From assembly GCA_950106755.1 (NCBI GenBank), contig OX467082.1, forward strand, positions 13,640,001-13,704,000: 64,000 nt of DNA, read 5' to 3'. This document shows positions 46,426-63,112 of the stretch, in pieces. The notes beneath the pieces are model-generated. The model had not been told where the DNA came from and made no database searches. It saw nothing but the letters and a program-made list of their open reading frames with translations. Positions within the stretch are counted from its first letter, which is position 1. The number at the start of each line of letters is the position of its first letter. Origin of the DNA: Climacium dendroides (Eukaryota > Streptophyta > Bryopsida > Hypnales > Climaciaceae). Position numbers and translations under genes: made by a program.

Positions 46426-47981
46426 CACTAGAAGAAAAACGTGTCCGCCACAACTGGCCGTTCTGCAACTAGTGTCCTATACAACTATCATGTGACTGAA
46501 ATCCTCTCTATTTTGCACCAAATTTAATTTAATTGTTTTATATTATTGTTTTTGTCGCAAAGCAGTCAATCTATAGTTGTAAAAATGACTAGGAAACAAC
46601 TAGAGAAAAATTGCAACTATAAAATGACCAAAGTTATTTCTTAGTCATTTTCTAGTCATTTCCTAGTTGCTTTCTAGTTGTACTTTAGTTGTATGGCAAA
46701 TTTCATTAAAATGGTAGCATTCTATATTTCTCTGTGCAATTTTTCAAACGGCAGGGTTTCAATTGCAAAATGATATCTAAGACTAATATAGATTATGTAC
46801 ATCTAGAACATTTATAGATTTCAAAAATCTAGGACTGATATAGATTTTAGACTGCGGGATTTTTTAAAATTAGTAAAAATCTAGATTTTAGATATCTAGG
46901 ACTTTTATAGATTTTAGAAATCTAGGATGGGTATAAATTTCAAATTGCACAGTCTAAACTGTTAAAAGTGCCAAATAATGGAATGTCTCCATTTTAATGA
47001 AATTGGCCATTTGGTTTTTAGTCATTTTACACTCTTAGAAAATTTAGCTATTTTGTTGATTTGATTGTATAGATTTGTTTCACTTATCTGCTGAAATCAA
47101 CCAAAAATTGAGTTTTGTAGTAGTAAAACTAGTTGTTTCCTAGTCACTTTTAAGTCATGCATTAGTTGTCTTAGTTGTTTCCTAGTTACTTTTAAGTCAT
47201 ACATTAGTTGTTTCTTAGTTGTTTTTTAATATTTTAGTTGCTTCTTAGTCATTTTTTAGTACCTTAGTTATTTGGAAGTATCTTAGTTGTCCCATATCTA
47301 TTGTCAAGAGTACCTTAAGGTTGGACATATAAGACTTGTAAGCTATTGTTGTCTTATGCAATGAATTGTGTTGGTAGAATTCTAAGATTTCTACAGTTTG
47401 TAGATTTCTACAATATTTAGAATTCTATAGAATACAAAATTCTACAACCAATAGAAATTTTTAAAAATTGAAAATTAAGAAATTTTAAAATCTATAAAAT
47501 TGTAAAGCTTCCTAAACTAATGAAATCTATTAAATACCAATTTTTGAATTTTTGAAATCTAGGAAGAAGGTAGTTCAAAAGTTCTAAAATCTAGAAAGAG
47601 GTAGATTTGAAATTCTAAAATCTTGAAAAAAGTAGATCTGAAATTTAGAAATCTAGAAAAAAAAGTAGATTTAAAATCCTAAAATCTACAAAAAAGTGGA
47701 TTTGAAATCCTAAAATCTAGAAAAAGGTAGATTTGAGATTTTGAAATCTACAAATCATCAAGACTAATGTTTTAATAATCTACAAATTTACAAGTTGCAA
47801 ACAAGTTGCAAATGAGTCACAAACAAGGTGTATTGCTACAAACGTTTCCTAGATTCTAGAGTGTCCACTGCGACTACAAAATTCCAAATTATCACTAGTT
47901 GCAATCCAGTCGCAAATGTCCGATGCAACTGAAAAACCAGTTGCGTAGCGTAGTTGCAGAACCCCCTTTTTTCTTCTAGTG
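46426..47981. mobile_element. Non-autonomous CACTA (En/Spm-type) element
   Basis: A 1556-bp element starts CACTAGAAGAAAAA and ends TTTTTTCTTCTAGTG, flanked by identical 3-bp duplications TAA (46423-46425 and 47982-47984). The CACTA ends with a 3-bp duplication are diagnostic of the superfamily. Subterminal TTGCAACTAGT / TTGCGACT-like motifs recur at both ends, as in plant CACTA elements. The interior has TAGTTGTTTCCTAGT reiterations and an AAATCTAGAAAAA minisatellite (about 47570-47760). No transposase is encoded. Confidence 0.92.
47570..47760. repeat. Minisatellite (about 36-bp unit) inside the CACTA element
   Basis: Five or so units of the form AAATCTAGAAAAAGGTAGAT plus TTGAAATTCT follow one another with small changes. 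Similar units occur in the truncated copy near 4590-4720. Confidence 0.7.
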
Positions 47982-48230
47982 TAAGTTGACTTGGACTGAT
48001 ACAAATAACTTCAACTGGACCAAACCAACAGACCGTGCCAACTCGGAATTAAACTTCAATCCATCCAACTAATTGTTGGTGACGTAATTCACACCAACTC
48101 GAACTCAACTCATTAAGTCAGACCAACCAACTAGGAACTCTCACTAAGACTTCAATTGGATCACAACAAACAACCAAAATAGCCCATTTGGACCACAAAA
48201 ACCACAAAATCTTATCAAAAAGCCTCAAAA

Positions 48231-48845
48231 TACTTTAAAAAATGTTCAAAATTTCACAAAATAAATCCTATTAGGTTCTCTATAGCAATTAAAGTCATAT
48301 AAAATTATTCCATAGGATGTTAATCAACATTTTCCTCTACTTAAAGAATAGTTAGCAATCTATACAATTAAACTTGCACAAAATTGTTGATTGGTTTTTG
48401 ACAATAGAAAGGCCTCACAACATAAGTTTTAGATTGTTGAAGAAAATTCATTTACTTTAGTTTGCCAATATGTACACTTTGCTTTACTTTATTTCAATTT
48501 GGTTGTAATTCTCTTTTACTATAGTTTAGTAATGAATTTTATTTATTCTATAATATAACTCATTTTATTTTACTTTATTTATGTTTTTCATTTACTTTAG
48601 TATTATTGGATCCACTTTTACTTTGATAAAATTCTTTGATTCAATTGAAAGTAGATATAAGTAGATGGATTTACATTTGTTTCTCATTTGATTTATAAAA
48701 GTTACTATTATGATATATTTTTTGTAGATTTTTAATATAAATAAATATTGTCATAAATTCAAGTTATTTTCTTTGACTTTGTTAATAAAAATTTGATAGT
48801 ATTGTCTTTAAAAGATATCATTTAGGTGAACATTGGTAGTAATCA
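48231..48845. other. Upstream region of the RING-H2 gene
   Basis: Very AT-rich, with repeated TTTACTTTA-like words. No convincing TATA box could be singled out among the many AT runs. Confidence 0.35.
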
Positions 48846-50576
48846 ATGACGAGCATTAACAATAACAAAAAAAGGTCAATGGATACTTTTGAAACTAAGA
48901 AGAATGAAAGTGAAGTCACAATCTCAAGCACTAGTAAGCAAAATGAAGTGCAACAATTCGAAGGTGGTGAAAATGGTGACCCAAACAATGCAACAAATAT
49001 AATTGAAGATGTAGCACTTGAATCAAACACTACAACAAGTGTGCCAAAGACATCAATAAATCAAGTCAAATTAGATTTGGCATCTACTCTACCCCGTGAG
49101 GAACAAGAAAATGTCTTATTCAAAATGCAAATGGAACATGGTGGAGGTGGTGATGATGAATGTGCCAACACTAAGAGCCATATTGGAAGTGACAATTTTA
49201 GAAGCAATACAAATGATGAAATTGGCAACATTATTGATACTGCCAACAATAGCGATACTACTAATACTACCGATGATATTGACGATACCAATGATAGTGA
49301 TACTATTGGTGGTACTTACGATGTACTTACTATCCGAGAGATTAGAGCAAATCATTGTTTAGATTGTCATGCTCTTCAATGTGAATATCAAACTCATTAC
49401 AATAATTTTATTGAAAGTGATTGGCATGACATAGATGATGTTGATTTGGACAACATTTCTTATGAGGATGTGCTCGCATTTGAAAAAGCGACAACAGACA
49501 TTGATAATGAATGTGCCACCATTAATGACTATATTGAACCTAACAGTGATCTCGACAGTGATAGTAACAATACAAATAGTGATATTGATGATACTATCAA
49601 TACTACCAATGAGAGCGACACTACCGATAATAGTGACAATAGTGATACTATTGGTAGTACTTATGATAGTGACAGTGAGATGGACATCAATTCCGAACTT
49701 ATTCAACTTACTATTCAAGAGATTCAAGCATTGAATCTTTGCATAGACCTTTGCTTAGATGGTCATGTTCCTCAATGTGAATATCAAGCTCGTTATGAAC
49801 ATGCTCTTCAAAATGATTGGCGCGATGAAGATGATATTGATTCCGATGAAGATGATATTGATTCAGATGATGATTCTTATGAGGATGTACTCGCATTTGA
49901 AGAAGCGACAACAGACATTGATAATGAATGTGACACCGTTAATAACTATATTGAACCTAACAATGATCTCGACAGTGATAGTAACTATACAAATAGTGAT
50001 ATTGATGATACTATCAATACTACCAATGAGAGCGACACTACTGACTATAACGACACCACCGATAATAGTGACAATAGTGATACTATTGGTAGTACTTATG
50101 ATAGTGACAGTGAGATGGACATCAATTCCGAACTTGTTCAACTTACTATTCAAGAGATTCAAGCGTTGAATCTTTGCATAGATCTTTGCATAGATGGTCA
50201 TGTTCCTCAATGTGAATATCAAGCTCGTTATAAACATGCTCTTCAAAATGATTGGCGCAATGAGGACGAAGATGATGCTGATTCAAACGATGATTTTTAT
50301 GAAGATGTGCTCCCATTTGAAGAAGCGACAATGGAAACTGAGAGCATAGGCCTAAATCTTCAATCCATTGCGGCACTTCCACAATTTGAATATAGGTCTA
50401 ATTCCCAAAACTGTGACACTTTTCATCAAGAGAGTTGTATTGTGTGTCAAGTTAGATTTGAAGAGGGAGAAACAATGTGCAAATTGCCTTGCAAACATGA
50501 ATATCACTTTGAGTGCATTCAAAAGTGGTTGCAATGTAAAAAAGTTTGCCCACTTTGCAATGCTCAAGTTTCATAG
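48846..50576 (+). CDS. Intronless acidic RING-H2 E3 ubiquitin ligase-like protein with three internal repeats
   Basis: A 576-aa open frame without introns. The C-terminal RING-H2 finger (C3H2C3) has all ligands: C531, C534, C549, H551, H554, C557, C568, C571 with the standard C-x10-C-x2-C end, which predicts E2-dependent ubiquitin transfer. The preceding stretch (YEDVLxFEEAT, then IAALPQFEYR) resembles the region before the finger in BIG BROTHER-like ligases. Upstream lie three tandem units starting near residues 161, 288 and 433, each with LTIxEIxA, a QCEYQxxY motif and SYEDVLAFE. They are joined by Asp/Ser/Asn/Thr-rich linkers (DSDSNNTNSDIDDTINTTN). The second and third units are almost identical in DNA (435-bp period). 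No signal peptide or membrane segment is seen. AT-rich codon use differs from the other genes. An AATAAA lies 43 bp after the stop. Expression is unproven. Confidence 0.8.
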   Translation: MTSINNNKKRSMDTFETKKNESEVTISSTSKQNEVQQFEGGENGDPNNATNIIEDVALESNTTTSVPKTSINQVKLDLASTLPREEQENVLFKMQMEHGGGGDDECANTKSHIGSDNFRSNTNDEIGNIIDTANNSDTTNTTDDIDDTNDSDTIGGTYDVLTIREIRANHCLDCHALQCEYQTHYNNFIESDWHDIDDVDLDNISYEDVLAFEKATTDIDNECATINDYIEPNSDLDSDSNNTNSDIDDTINTTNESDTTDNSDNSDTIGSTYDSDSEMDINSELIQLTIQEIQALNLCIDLCLDGHVPQCEYQARYEHALQNDWRDEDDIDSDEDDIDSDDDSYEDVLAFEEATTDIDNECDTVNNYIEPNNDLDSDSNYTNSDIDDTINTTNESDTTDYNDTTDNSDNSDTIGSTYDSDSEMDINSELVQLTIQEIQALNLCIDLCIDGHVPQCEYQARYKHALQNDWRNEDEDDADSNDDFYEDVLPFEEATMETESIGLNLQSIAALPQFEYRSNSQNCDTFHQESCIVCQVRFEEGETMCKLPCKHEYHFECIQKWLQCKKVCPLCNAQVS

Positions 50577-50618
50577 ATTTACAAAATAGCTTTCAGTTGT
50601 TTGAGTGCTATTGCACTT

Positions 50619-50624
50619 AATAAA
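50619..50624 (+). promoter_or_regulatory. AATAAA polyadenylation signal of the RING-H2 gene
   Basis: AATAAA starts 43 bp after the stop codon of the RING-H2 frame, in a suitable position for 3' end formation. Confidence 0.45.
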
Positions 50625-51328
50625 CCACTAGAGGAAAACAAAAGAATGTTTTCAAATTAGAAGGAAGTTCACAATTTACATATGTGAACAACAAAAATTA
50701 CAAAAATATTTATTATATTATATATTTATTATTGTTCAAATTTTTAAAAATTGAAGTCAACAAACAACTTTGTATGTTCTCATTTCATTCATTGCTTGCA
50801 AACCAAAACTCCTCATAGCTTTCATTTCATTAGTTGAAATAGAATGATTTAAAGGTTTTTGTGTAGGTATCAATCTATTCAATCAAATAAAACTAATTAA
50901 TCTTTTTTTGGAATGTATTTTTTTCTATCCACTTTGCTATTGGAATTCACTTTGTAAAAATCTTATAATAAGGTGTGAGCAAAGATAGGATTTATTTCAT
51001 TCAAAAAATGTAAGAATTGAACTACTTATAAAACAAAATAGCCCCTAAAAATTTTGTTTAGTAAGTACTTAGATATACCCTAATAATTTGCACTAGATGC
51101 AAATCCACGATTGGATCTAATGTTTGCCTTAGCACATTGGGAGCTAATTAACCCTAGAGGGGCTTGAAAGCCCTTTGTGGCCATATAATATATTATAAGT
51201 ATGGTGGTATTTGCCCCAAAAAACATTGCCCAAATGTTGTCTTGTACAAAGTAAATTATTGATTATAGTTGTATGTAAATAATAATGTATCAAAAGTCAT
51301 ATAGTAAACCACATTTGAAGAGTTATAA

Positions 51329-51369
51329 TATATGGGTTGTATAGAAGGACCTTCTATACAACCCATATA
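51329..51369. repeat. Perfect palindrome, 20-bp arms with a 1-base centre
   Basis: The left arm TATATGGGTTGTATAGAAGG pairs exactly with the right arm around the single A at 51349. It is too short for a transposon and has no known motif. It would extrude as a cruciform or fold as a tight RNA hairpin. Confidence 0.8.
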
Positions 51370-54300
51370 CAATCCAAAGGTCTTTCAAGGTTTAAGTACA
51401 TTTTTGATTGGGCACCATGCACAACCAAATCTAGGGAAGGGGAGTTTACATTCCATATCTGTTGTAATTTTATGGCCTGAAATTAGACCTCTGTGAAGAT
51501 ATACTTCACAATTTTTGACACTAAGAATTGTGCCAATTAATAAAATTGCAATTGCTAGCACAAACAACAATTGCATGACTTGCATTGATCTTTGCTTCAT
51601 CCACGCTTAGTTTCCATTGTAGCTAAGGTTGATTAGATAGAAAAGAGCTAGAGTATGATAAGAATGAAGTTTGAAGTGGAAATTGGTTGAAATAGGAATA
51701 TAAGAGTATAAATTCGATTAGAGTGATTTATTTTTATTTTTGGAGGAGATTGTGATTGAAGTTGCTTATGTTGTGTGCTAAATTGATTTGTGTCTATCAA
51801 GGTTCTTTGTGCATTACCTATGTATAGCGAATATTAAAATATGCTTAAATTAAAATCCAAAAGATGTTTGCATCTTTTGAATACATAGTGATAGAATGGT
51901 CAATTTCAAAGAAATCACACATGATTCTCAAAAGGGGTATACATAGCATTATCCCATTGATTGTTAAGATTTTACAAAATTTCTACAAGGGGTACATACT
52001 TAATTTTTCTATTGGTTGTAGAACTTTTAAGCAAAATTTTGAACAAATCCCTTGTGTGAAATGAATTCATGAATTCAACGTGTAAAATCTACTCCAACGT
52101 CCATATTTGTAATCCTAGTGAATTTGTGGAACTTGCAAACCATATGGAATATATGTGTATTTTTTGCTTGTGATTATGTATATATTTTTTATTTGTATTC
52201 TATGACCATATCCATATCCGTATCTTGAATTTGTAGTCTAAATTTGTATTCATATCTTATATCATATCCGTATTTATATTTACATTTTGTATCCAAATTT
52301 GGACAACCAAGATCATTTGTTCCCTCAACATCAATAGCTTTGGTTTTCTTAGAAGATCATTGGTATTAAGGGGGGAGGTTGAACTCATATCAACAACTCT
52401 TGACTTTTCCAAGGGAAGGGAGGAGAGGAATTGAAATGCAAACATCATGTTTGCATCTTTTTGGTACATAGTGATTTGTTGTATGTGGTCATGGATCTAA
52501 AGAGGGGAATTATCCTAAAGTTATAATCGTGAGGACTTTCATAGGGGCCTTTGTAGTCAGGATCTTAATAATTAAGTAAGGTAGACACACTCCAAAACCC
52601 CATCTAGCTTAACCCCTATAAAATGATCCAAAGGGGGTTGCACTTTCAAAAATGGGCCAAAATTGCCAAGAATTTGAGCAATTTTTTAGCTCATTTCCTT
52701 TGAACATCAGATAGAATGTAACTATAAGATCTTGAATTTCACACTAAGAGTGAACACCTCAAGAAAATTAAAATTAATTTGACCATATGCATTAAGAAAT
52801 ATTTAAGATTGATATTTATTTGGATCAATGGAAATACAAGGCAATGCACTTTGAAGGAAAAAATCTATATGGGAATATTTCAAAATGATGCTTTTTTGTT
52901 CTCAGTGGAAGATAAGAGAGTTGAGAATGTAAAAGGAAAATCTCACAACATTCCTAGCATTTTTCAATTCTATGGTAGAGCTTGTAATGTATAGTGATTA
53001 CTAAAATGAGAGTAATATTTGTAAAAAAAAAAGAATGGGATTCTTGTTCACTACCTATTTCCACTATAATTTCACCATTAATGCTTGTATTTTAGGTTTC
53101 AAGATAATTGAGTCCATTGGGGAATTGGGCTCTATATAATTAATGATACTTATTCAATGACTTCTTTTACTATTGGCTCTTGTTCAATGCTTTTTTTAAA
53201 CTTGGTTTACTAAACCTTGCTTCATTATTTATGTTTAAAATTTAGGTATTAAGATAATTGGATTTGTTGTGGATTCTAATGGAAACAAGCCAATTGTAGA
53301 AAAATATTAATGTTAGTGTACATCCAACTTCTAAAATGTACAGTGTTGTTCAAATTAGAGCCACAATGGGCTTGCTTCCTTTCATTTAGTATCCACAAAT
53401 GATTAGAGTATTTTTTATTTAAATAGATTGCTCATTTTATAGCATAATATTAATGTCAAAAAGATTAATTTGATAGAAAAGTACTAAATTAGAAGCTCTA
53501 AAATTGACTTTGAATTAATATTTACTTGATATTAATTTAACATTATGTTAATATTGATCTAATGTCCCATGTTGGTACCATTTCTAAGTTATTTTTTCCA
53601 ATGAGTGATATGTGAAGATTTTTTCCTTAAAGTGAACTCAACTTAATAATATTGAATGATGTAGAAATCTTAGAGCATTTACTCTCTCGCTCATGAAACT
53701 TAATTTGACTTTAATAATATTAAAAGTTTTACACCTGTTATTGAAGAGTTCTTAAATTTATTGTTTTCTTTTCTACCTCACTAAGTGTGTCCTACAAATA
53801 GTCAATTGAGCGTGAATTATCAAGTGGAATACAAGATAAAGTTTATTAAACTTAACTTTGAAGGAATATTGTTAGACATGTTTTGATTGAGAGTTGACAA
53901 AATTCATATTTAGAAGGGCCAAGGGCACTTATCATCCATGTTTGGTAAATATAGGAAATTTTGAGGACAGTTGGGCAAAGACATGTATATTTTCACACTA
54001 ACCCTAAAAGTAAACCTTCAAACTATTTAACCCCTAAAGAAATATTGTCCCCTCAAGGGACAAAGTAGATTTTAGGTAGATTCCTATAACCTCAATTTTT
54101 GGTGTAACTTTTTATCTTATTCTATCTTATTAACTATCTTTTTGGTGTAACTTTTTGAGAATATAATTTTTATTTCAATTGGTGCTTGAAAGCAAAATTT
54201 ATACCACAAAATGCCTAAAATTGAACTTGGTGGGCAACAACAAAAAATCGCAAAAGGTCAAAATTTTTAATTTTTTCCTAAACTATTACATTTTTGTCTA

Positions 54301-55753
54301 CATATGAAACTTTGATTCATTATATTTGGACAACTAATGAGAAATTTAAGGACAATCTTGTTTTTTGGGTAGTCTAAGTATCATCTTGAAAAAATAACTT
54401 GTAGGATTCATTTCTAAATACAATTTTCACAACTAATCAAAAAAACATGTTTGACAAGGTTAAGTTTCCTTTCTAAAACAATCTAACTATTGAGATAATT
54501 GTGTTTTGATCCGATTTTAAATCTATTAACAATTTAATTTATCTTTCAATCTTGAACCTGTTTCTACTTAATAATATTTAAAGAATGAAAATCTAGTATT
54601 TTTTAAATTTAAATTTATTTTCTTTTAATATAATTTCAACTCAATTATTCAACAAAAAAATTTGAAATATAAAATTCTGTAGTGAAATGTTTTTCCATAA
54701 ATGGTAGTAAAAGTCATCTAAATTGCAAGCTGGTGTTCAATTTTTTTTTCCAACTTTGGATTATGCTAATATCATCCAATGTCTATAAAGTACAAGATCT
54801 TATAGTTAAATTCTAATATAAAAGTTTTTTTTGCTTTTTTATGTGAATGTAGCAAAAATGGCAGTTTCAAACAAGTCTTGAAAGAAAAATGGCCTTGGTC
54901 TATTGGGGGTTAAGACAATATTCTTTCTTCTTTTCACAATTTCAATGCTTAAAAATTTGAACACTGTAGAATTCTTTTAATAATAAAGCATTAGAAAAAG
55001 AATGGGGCCCTAAGAAGCTGCCAAATCTGCATCAACAATGCAAATAAAAAATAATATTTTGTATATTACTCCATATTGCACTATTTCTAGATTTTTTACA
55101 GAATTGTAAACATTTTTGTAATTGAGAATGTATCGATTAACAAATACTTGTTAATTTTAATTTAATTTAATTTAATTTAATTTTTTCAAGATCAAAAATG
55201 GTGTTTACTATTTTAAGTCTACATTTAGATTACATATTTCATATTTTCATCATTTGCTAGTGTAATTAAATTTAGAAATCTTGTTGCAATCAATTAGTAA
55301 TTTTGAAGTTAACTTGTAGGATTTACTAATTAGGAATGTAGTATGTAGGTATATATGCAATAGTTTCCAATTGGATTTGGGACTTAGTATATTGAGATGC
55401 TAAAAGGTATAAAGTCAATTGGTAGTTATAGCTGTCAATTGCAGACTGAGTATTTAGATGTTTGGTATTCCTATTGGGAATTCAGGTGTTTTTTGCAAGA
55501 GATAGGAGCTCCTTCCACCAACGGAAGTAAAACAATTGGCTGTGTTTGTAATTTTGTTTTTAAATTTTAATGAATAGATGAGTTTGTTTGTAATTGTGAA
55601 TTTCTGTGAAGTATGTATGTTTGTATGTTGGATGTATATGAGTTTGTGCCAAATTGTGTGATTGATTGTGTATTTTGTGTATGAGTGGTGAATTGTGAGA
55701 TCAATTGGATAAGTTGATTATGAGAGAATGGACCGAGTGTCAATTGGAGTGTA

Positions 55754-56312
55754 CTAATTGGAGAAATGTGGAATACTAAATCTATGAGAATTGTGTGTGA
55801 CTAATTGGAGAAATTCAATACTTGGATGAAGATTGTGTAATTGGATAATAATTTTCTGATTGATTTTTTGAGTATCATCATTTTGGATAGCTAAAATGAC
55901 ACGCTCAAAGAAATCAACCGGATCATCAAAAATGGCATCAATTAGACCATCTAAAGAATTTCTAGGTGCAACTAATCCTAATGATAAATCTACCTCTGGG
56001 CCAGTTTTGCCTTTACCAACATTTAATAAAAATTGTTGAAAATCCAGTTGACTTTGCAAACGCATATTAGTAGTCAAATGAAAATGTTGCATTAGTAGAA
56101 ATAAATATGAATGTCGCAAGTAAGCTTCAACAGTTTGCTTGTGACCTCCGCGCACAACAACTGATAAAGTTTGGCAAAAATCACCACCATACAAAACTAC
56201 AAGACCACCATTGGGACTATTTATTTCACATAGATTTCTCAATGATCTATCTATAGCTTCAAACATAAATCTATGTTCATCACAAGCTTCATCAAATATT
56301 GAGAGTACATTT
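55754..56312 (-). pseudogene. PIF1-like helicase fragment, probably from a Helitron
   Basis: The minus frame reads from a DEA box (IFDEACDEHRFMFEAIDRSLRNL, about 56300 down) through GGDFCQTLSVV, the PIF1 motif usually GGDFRQTLPVV. It continues through HFHLTTNMRL to a segment resembling NDDTQKINQKI. This is the middle of the PIF1-type helicase found at the C-terminus of plant Helitron Rep-helicase proteins. The Walker A part, the Rep domain and the C-terminal motifs are missing. A stop lies just upstream of the DEA box. It is a dead remnant of about 180 codons. A genuine cellular PIF1 gene is unlikely, because neither flank continues the domain. Confidence 0.75.
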
Positions 56313-58597
56313 TAGGCAAGAATTTAGAATAGTCAATTTCAGAAAGTGGTCAAATTAATTATAGTTATGTTATATGCTCCATTTGCACCCACATATAGTG
56401 CATTTGTAGCTACAACTTCCTTTATGTCTCCTTTCTTGAATCAATCCCAACACATTTACCCCCAAATGTATTGCTTCTATTCATGAAAGTCCACAATCAT
56501 TATTGGATATACCTATATTCGAAATTTTATAAATTTATAGTTTAATTTCATATGGTCTTTGAAAATTGTATAAGAAAAGAATCTACATTGATAGGGGTTT
56601 TAAAGGGACCCATACTAATTAATTGACATTATACTCTATATAAATATCTACATCAATAGTTAGTGAAGTGTCTAGGGATTGTACATCACATTTCAAACAA
56701 CTACAATTTTCCACAATAAGACTCTTTAATTTTTTTAGTCCCCTTAATACTCCTATTTAGTGTAGAATACTACAACAAGATCCAATAAAAATTAAACAAT
56801 TTAATTACCTTTTGTATTTTAATTTGTTTGTTGATTTGCAATCACTAGAAAGGCTAACAAATTTTTGTATATATGATGAAAAATACATTCATTTAGGGGG
56901 ATTATCTTGTGTTGAGGAAAATTTTAAAGAAACAATCTTCATCTAATATAAAGATCTCCTATGGAACTTCTTGAAATTGTAATTAAAATTTGAATGGACT
57001 ATGAAATTTTTCCATAACAAGGGATTTTTTAGAATTCATATTTCAAAGGAGGAATTTTTTCAAAATTTCATCACTAGAGTTTTTTACAAAAATATTCCTT
57101 CCTTTCTCAATAACTTTGCTAAAAAGGTTTATTATGTATACTATACAATTATGTGTATACGATATATTATATAGAAGAAATACTTTGCAAATGTTATTTA
57201 GGTTCATTTATCATCAAACACAATCATATTTGTTTTTTATATTTGTAAATTTTAAGTATTCACAATTGTAAGGTAATATTCCATTGAAAGTAACTTTGTT
57301 AAGAAGGCTGGTTTAGAGTTTACTAACTTGACCTGTATATTCTAGATAGCAAACTTGAAAATTATAGAAAGTACATATTGATCGTAGGAGTTTAAATGAA
57401 AAATCAAAATTGCTCATATAATGAAGATATGCATCATTTCAAAACATGTAACAAATTCCAATATTTATTACAAAGTAGTTAACAAGAAAAAATCATTTTA
57501 AATAAATCCAAAATAATTGAACATTTTGTTAATTTCCATGAGACTTTTCAAAAAAATTCAATATTAGCTTTCCAAATTATATATTCATTGACAAAATTGA
57601 CAAGCTTCTATGGTACTTTATTGTAGAACAAAGTATAAATTAATTATGTAATCATAGAGGAAATCTTAAAACAATGGTTAATAGTATGCATTTGACATTA
57701 GGATTATGCCATTACATTTTATTGCCCTATATACTAGTAAATTACCATATTTACAATGAAAGTCTAAAATGCATGCATATATATTGTTTATTTCAAGTTC
57801 ATTCAAATAACGAACCTTTAATAATAACGCTCACTTACACTAATTTTGAAATTGTGTGAAGTTTGTGTAGTGTATTACTATATGGAGAAGTTAACAATAT
57901 TCTTGATAAATCCATATAATTTGGTCTACATTATTCTCATACTATTACAGAGAAGTATAATTTTCATCCCATTTTCATCTACATTTCATACAACTTTCAT
58001 CAAAATTTAATCCAATAATTCACTACCTACCTCATACATCACAACTATCCAAAATTCATTCAATTAGTGTGAAGTCAATGGTCTCACACAATTTCTTCCA
58101 TTTGTTAAAAGAAAAAAAGTCTCACACTTTTCAAACCCTCACACTAATTGATTTAACTTAAGTAGTCTTAGAAGATACTCAAACATATCTTCTGTAAAAG
58201 AAAATTGACATGAACAATAAGTGTATTCACATGCACCAACCTTCGAAAGAAACGAAGCGACCAGTTGAAACCCAAGGTCTCTAACTTACAAGGTGCAATG
58301 TGCGACTCCAATATCTTGCAGGAGCACAATGGTCTAGCCTCAATTGCAGTTGATTCTTCTTATGCTACATGTCAGTTATCTATTCAGAGTCTCATAATAT
58401 AGACGCCTCTCTTGAAGGTGCACCAGCAGGAAATTAATAGATTACAAAGACTACACAGCAGAGAGTTGCATCGATGACACCTCTTTTCATTTGAGACGAA
58501 ATGATTCAGGCACCAAACCAAGGGAACGTAATATGAAGGAGAATTCGCCTAAAACATCGACAACGAAGTCTGGTATCCAAGATTAGTGGATAGGTTC
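56313..58597. other. AT-rich spacer and 3' flank of the aminotransferase gene
   Basis: No gene is recognised. The last 300 bp or so are less AT-rich and probably carry the 3' UTR of the minus-strand aminotransferase gene. Confidence 0.4.

Positions 58598-63112
<4,515 letters not shown>

Larger units (their letters stand above)
45300..48230. repeat. A/C-rich tract with recurring CCAAyTnGG motifs, split by a CACTA element
   Basis: The stretches 45300-46425 and 47985-48230 share a strong strand bias (A and C rich on the plus strand). They also share a loosely spaced motif of the type CCAATTTGG / CCAACTnGG, seen more than fifteen times. The CACTA element at 46426-47981 interrupts it. A complementary style of sequence (TCAATTGGA) occurs at 55370-55860 next to the helicase relic. 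No gene is seen. Confidence 0.4.
50577..55750. other. AT-rich gene desert
   Basis: No supported gene was found over about 5 kb. It holds a fragment (about 50790-50870) similar to the hairpin at 37977-38647, a perfect palindrome at 51329-51369, and a degenerate ATATCCGTAT-like repetition near 52200-52290. Short open frames are chance products of AT-rich DNA. Confidence 0.5.

Noticed and set aside
47570..47760. CRISPR-like array
   Set aside because: Units are contiguous and diverged with no spacers, inside a plant CACTA transposon. This is a minisatellite.
49061..50246. Several open frames overlapping the RING-H2 gene on both strands
   Set aside because: They arise from the repetitive GAT/ACT codon pattern. 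Only the 576-codon frame contains a domain.
55754..56266. A functional cellular PIF1 helicase gene
   Set aside because: Only the middle of the domain is present, with a stop just before the DEA box and no Walker A on either side.
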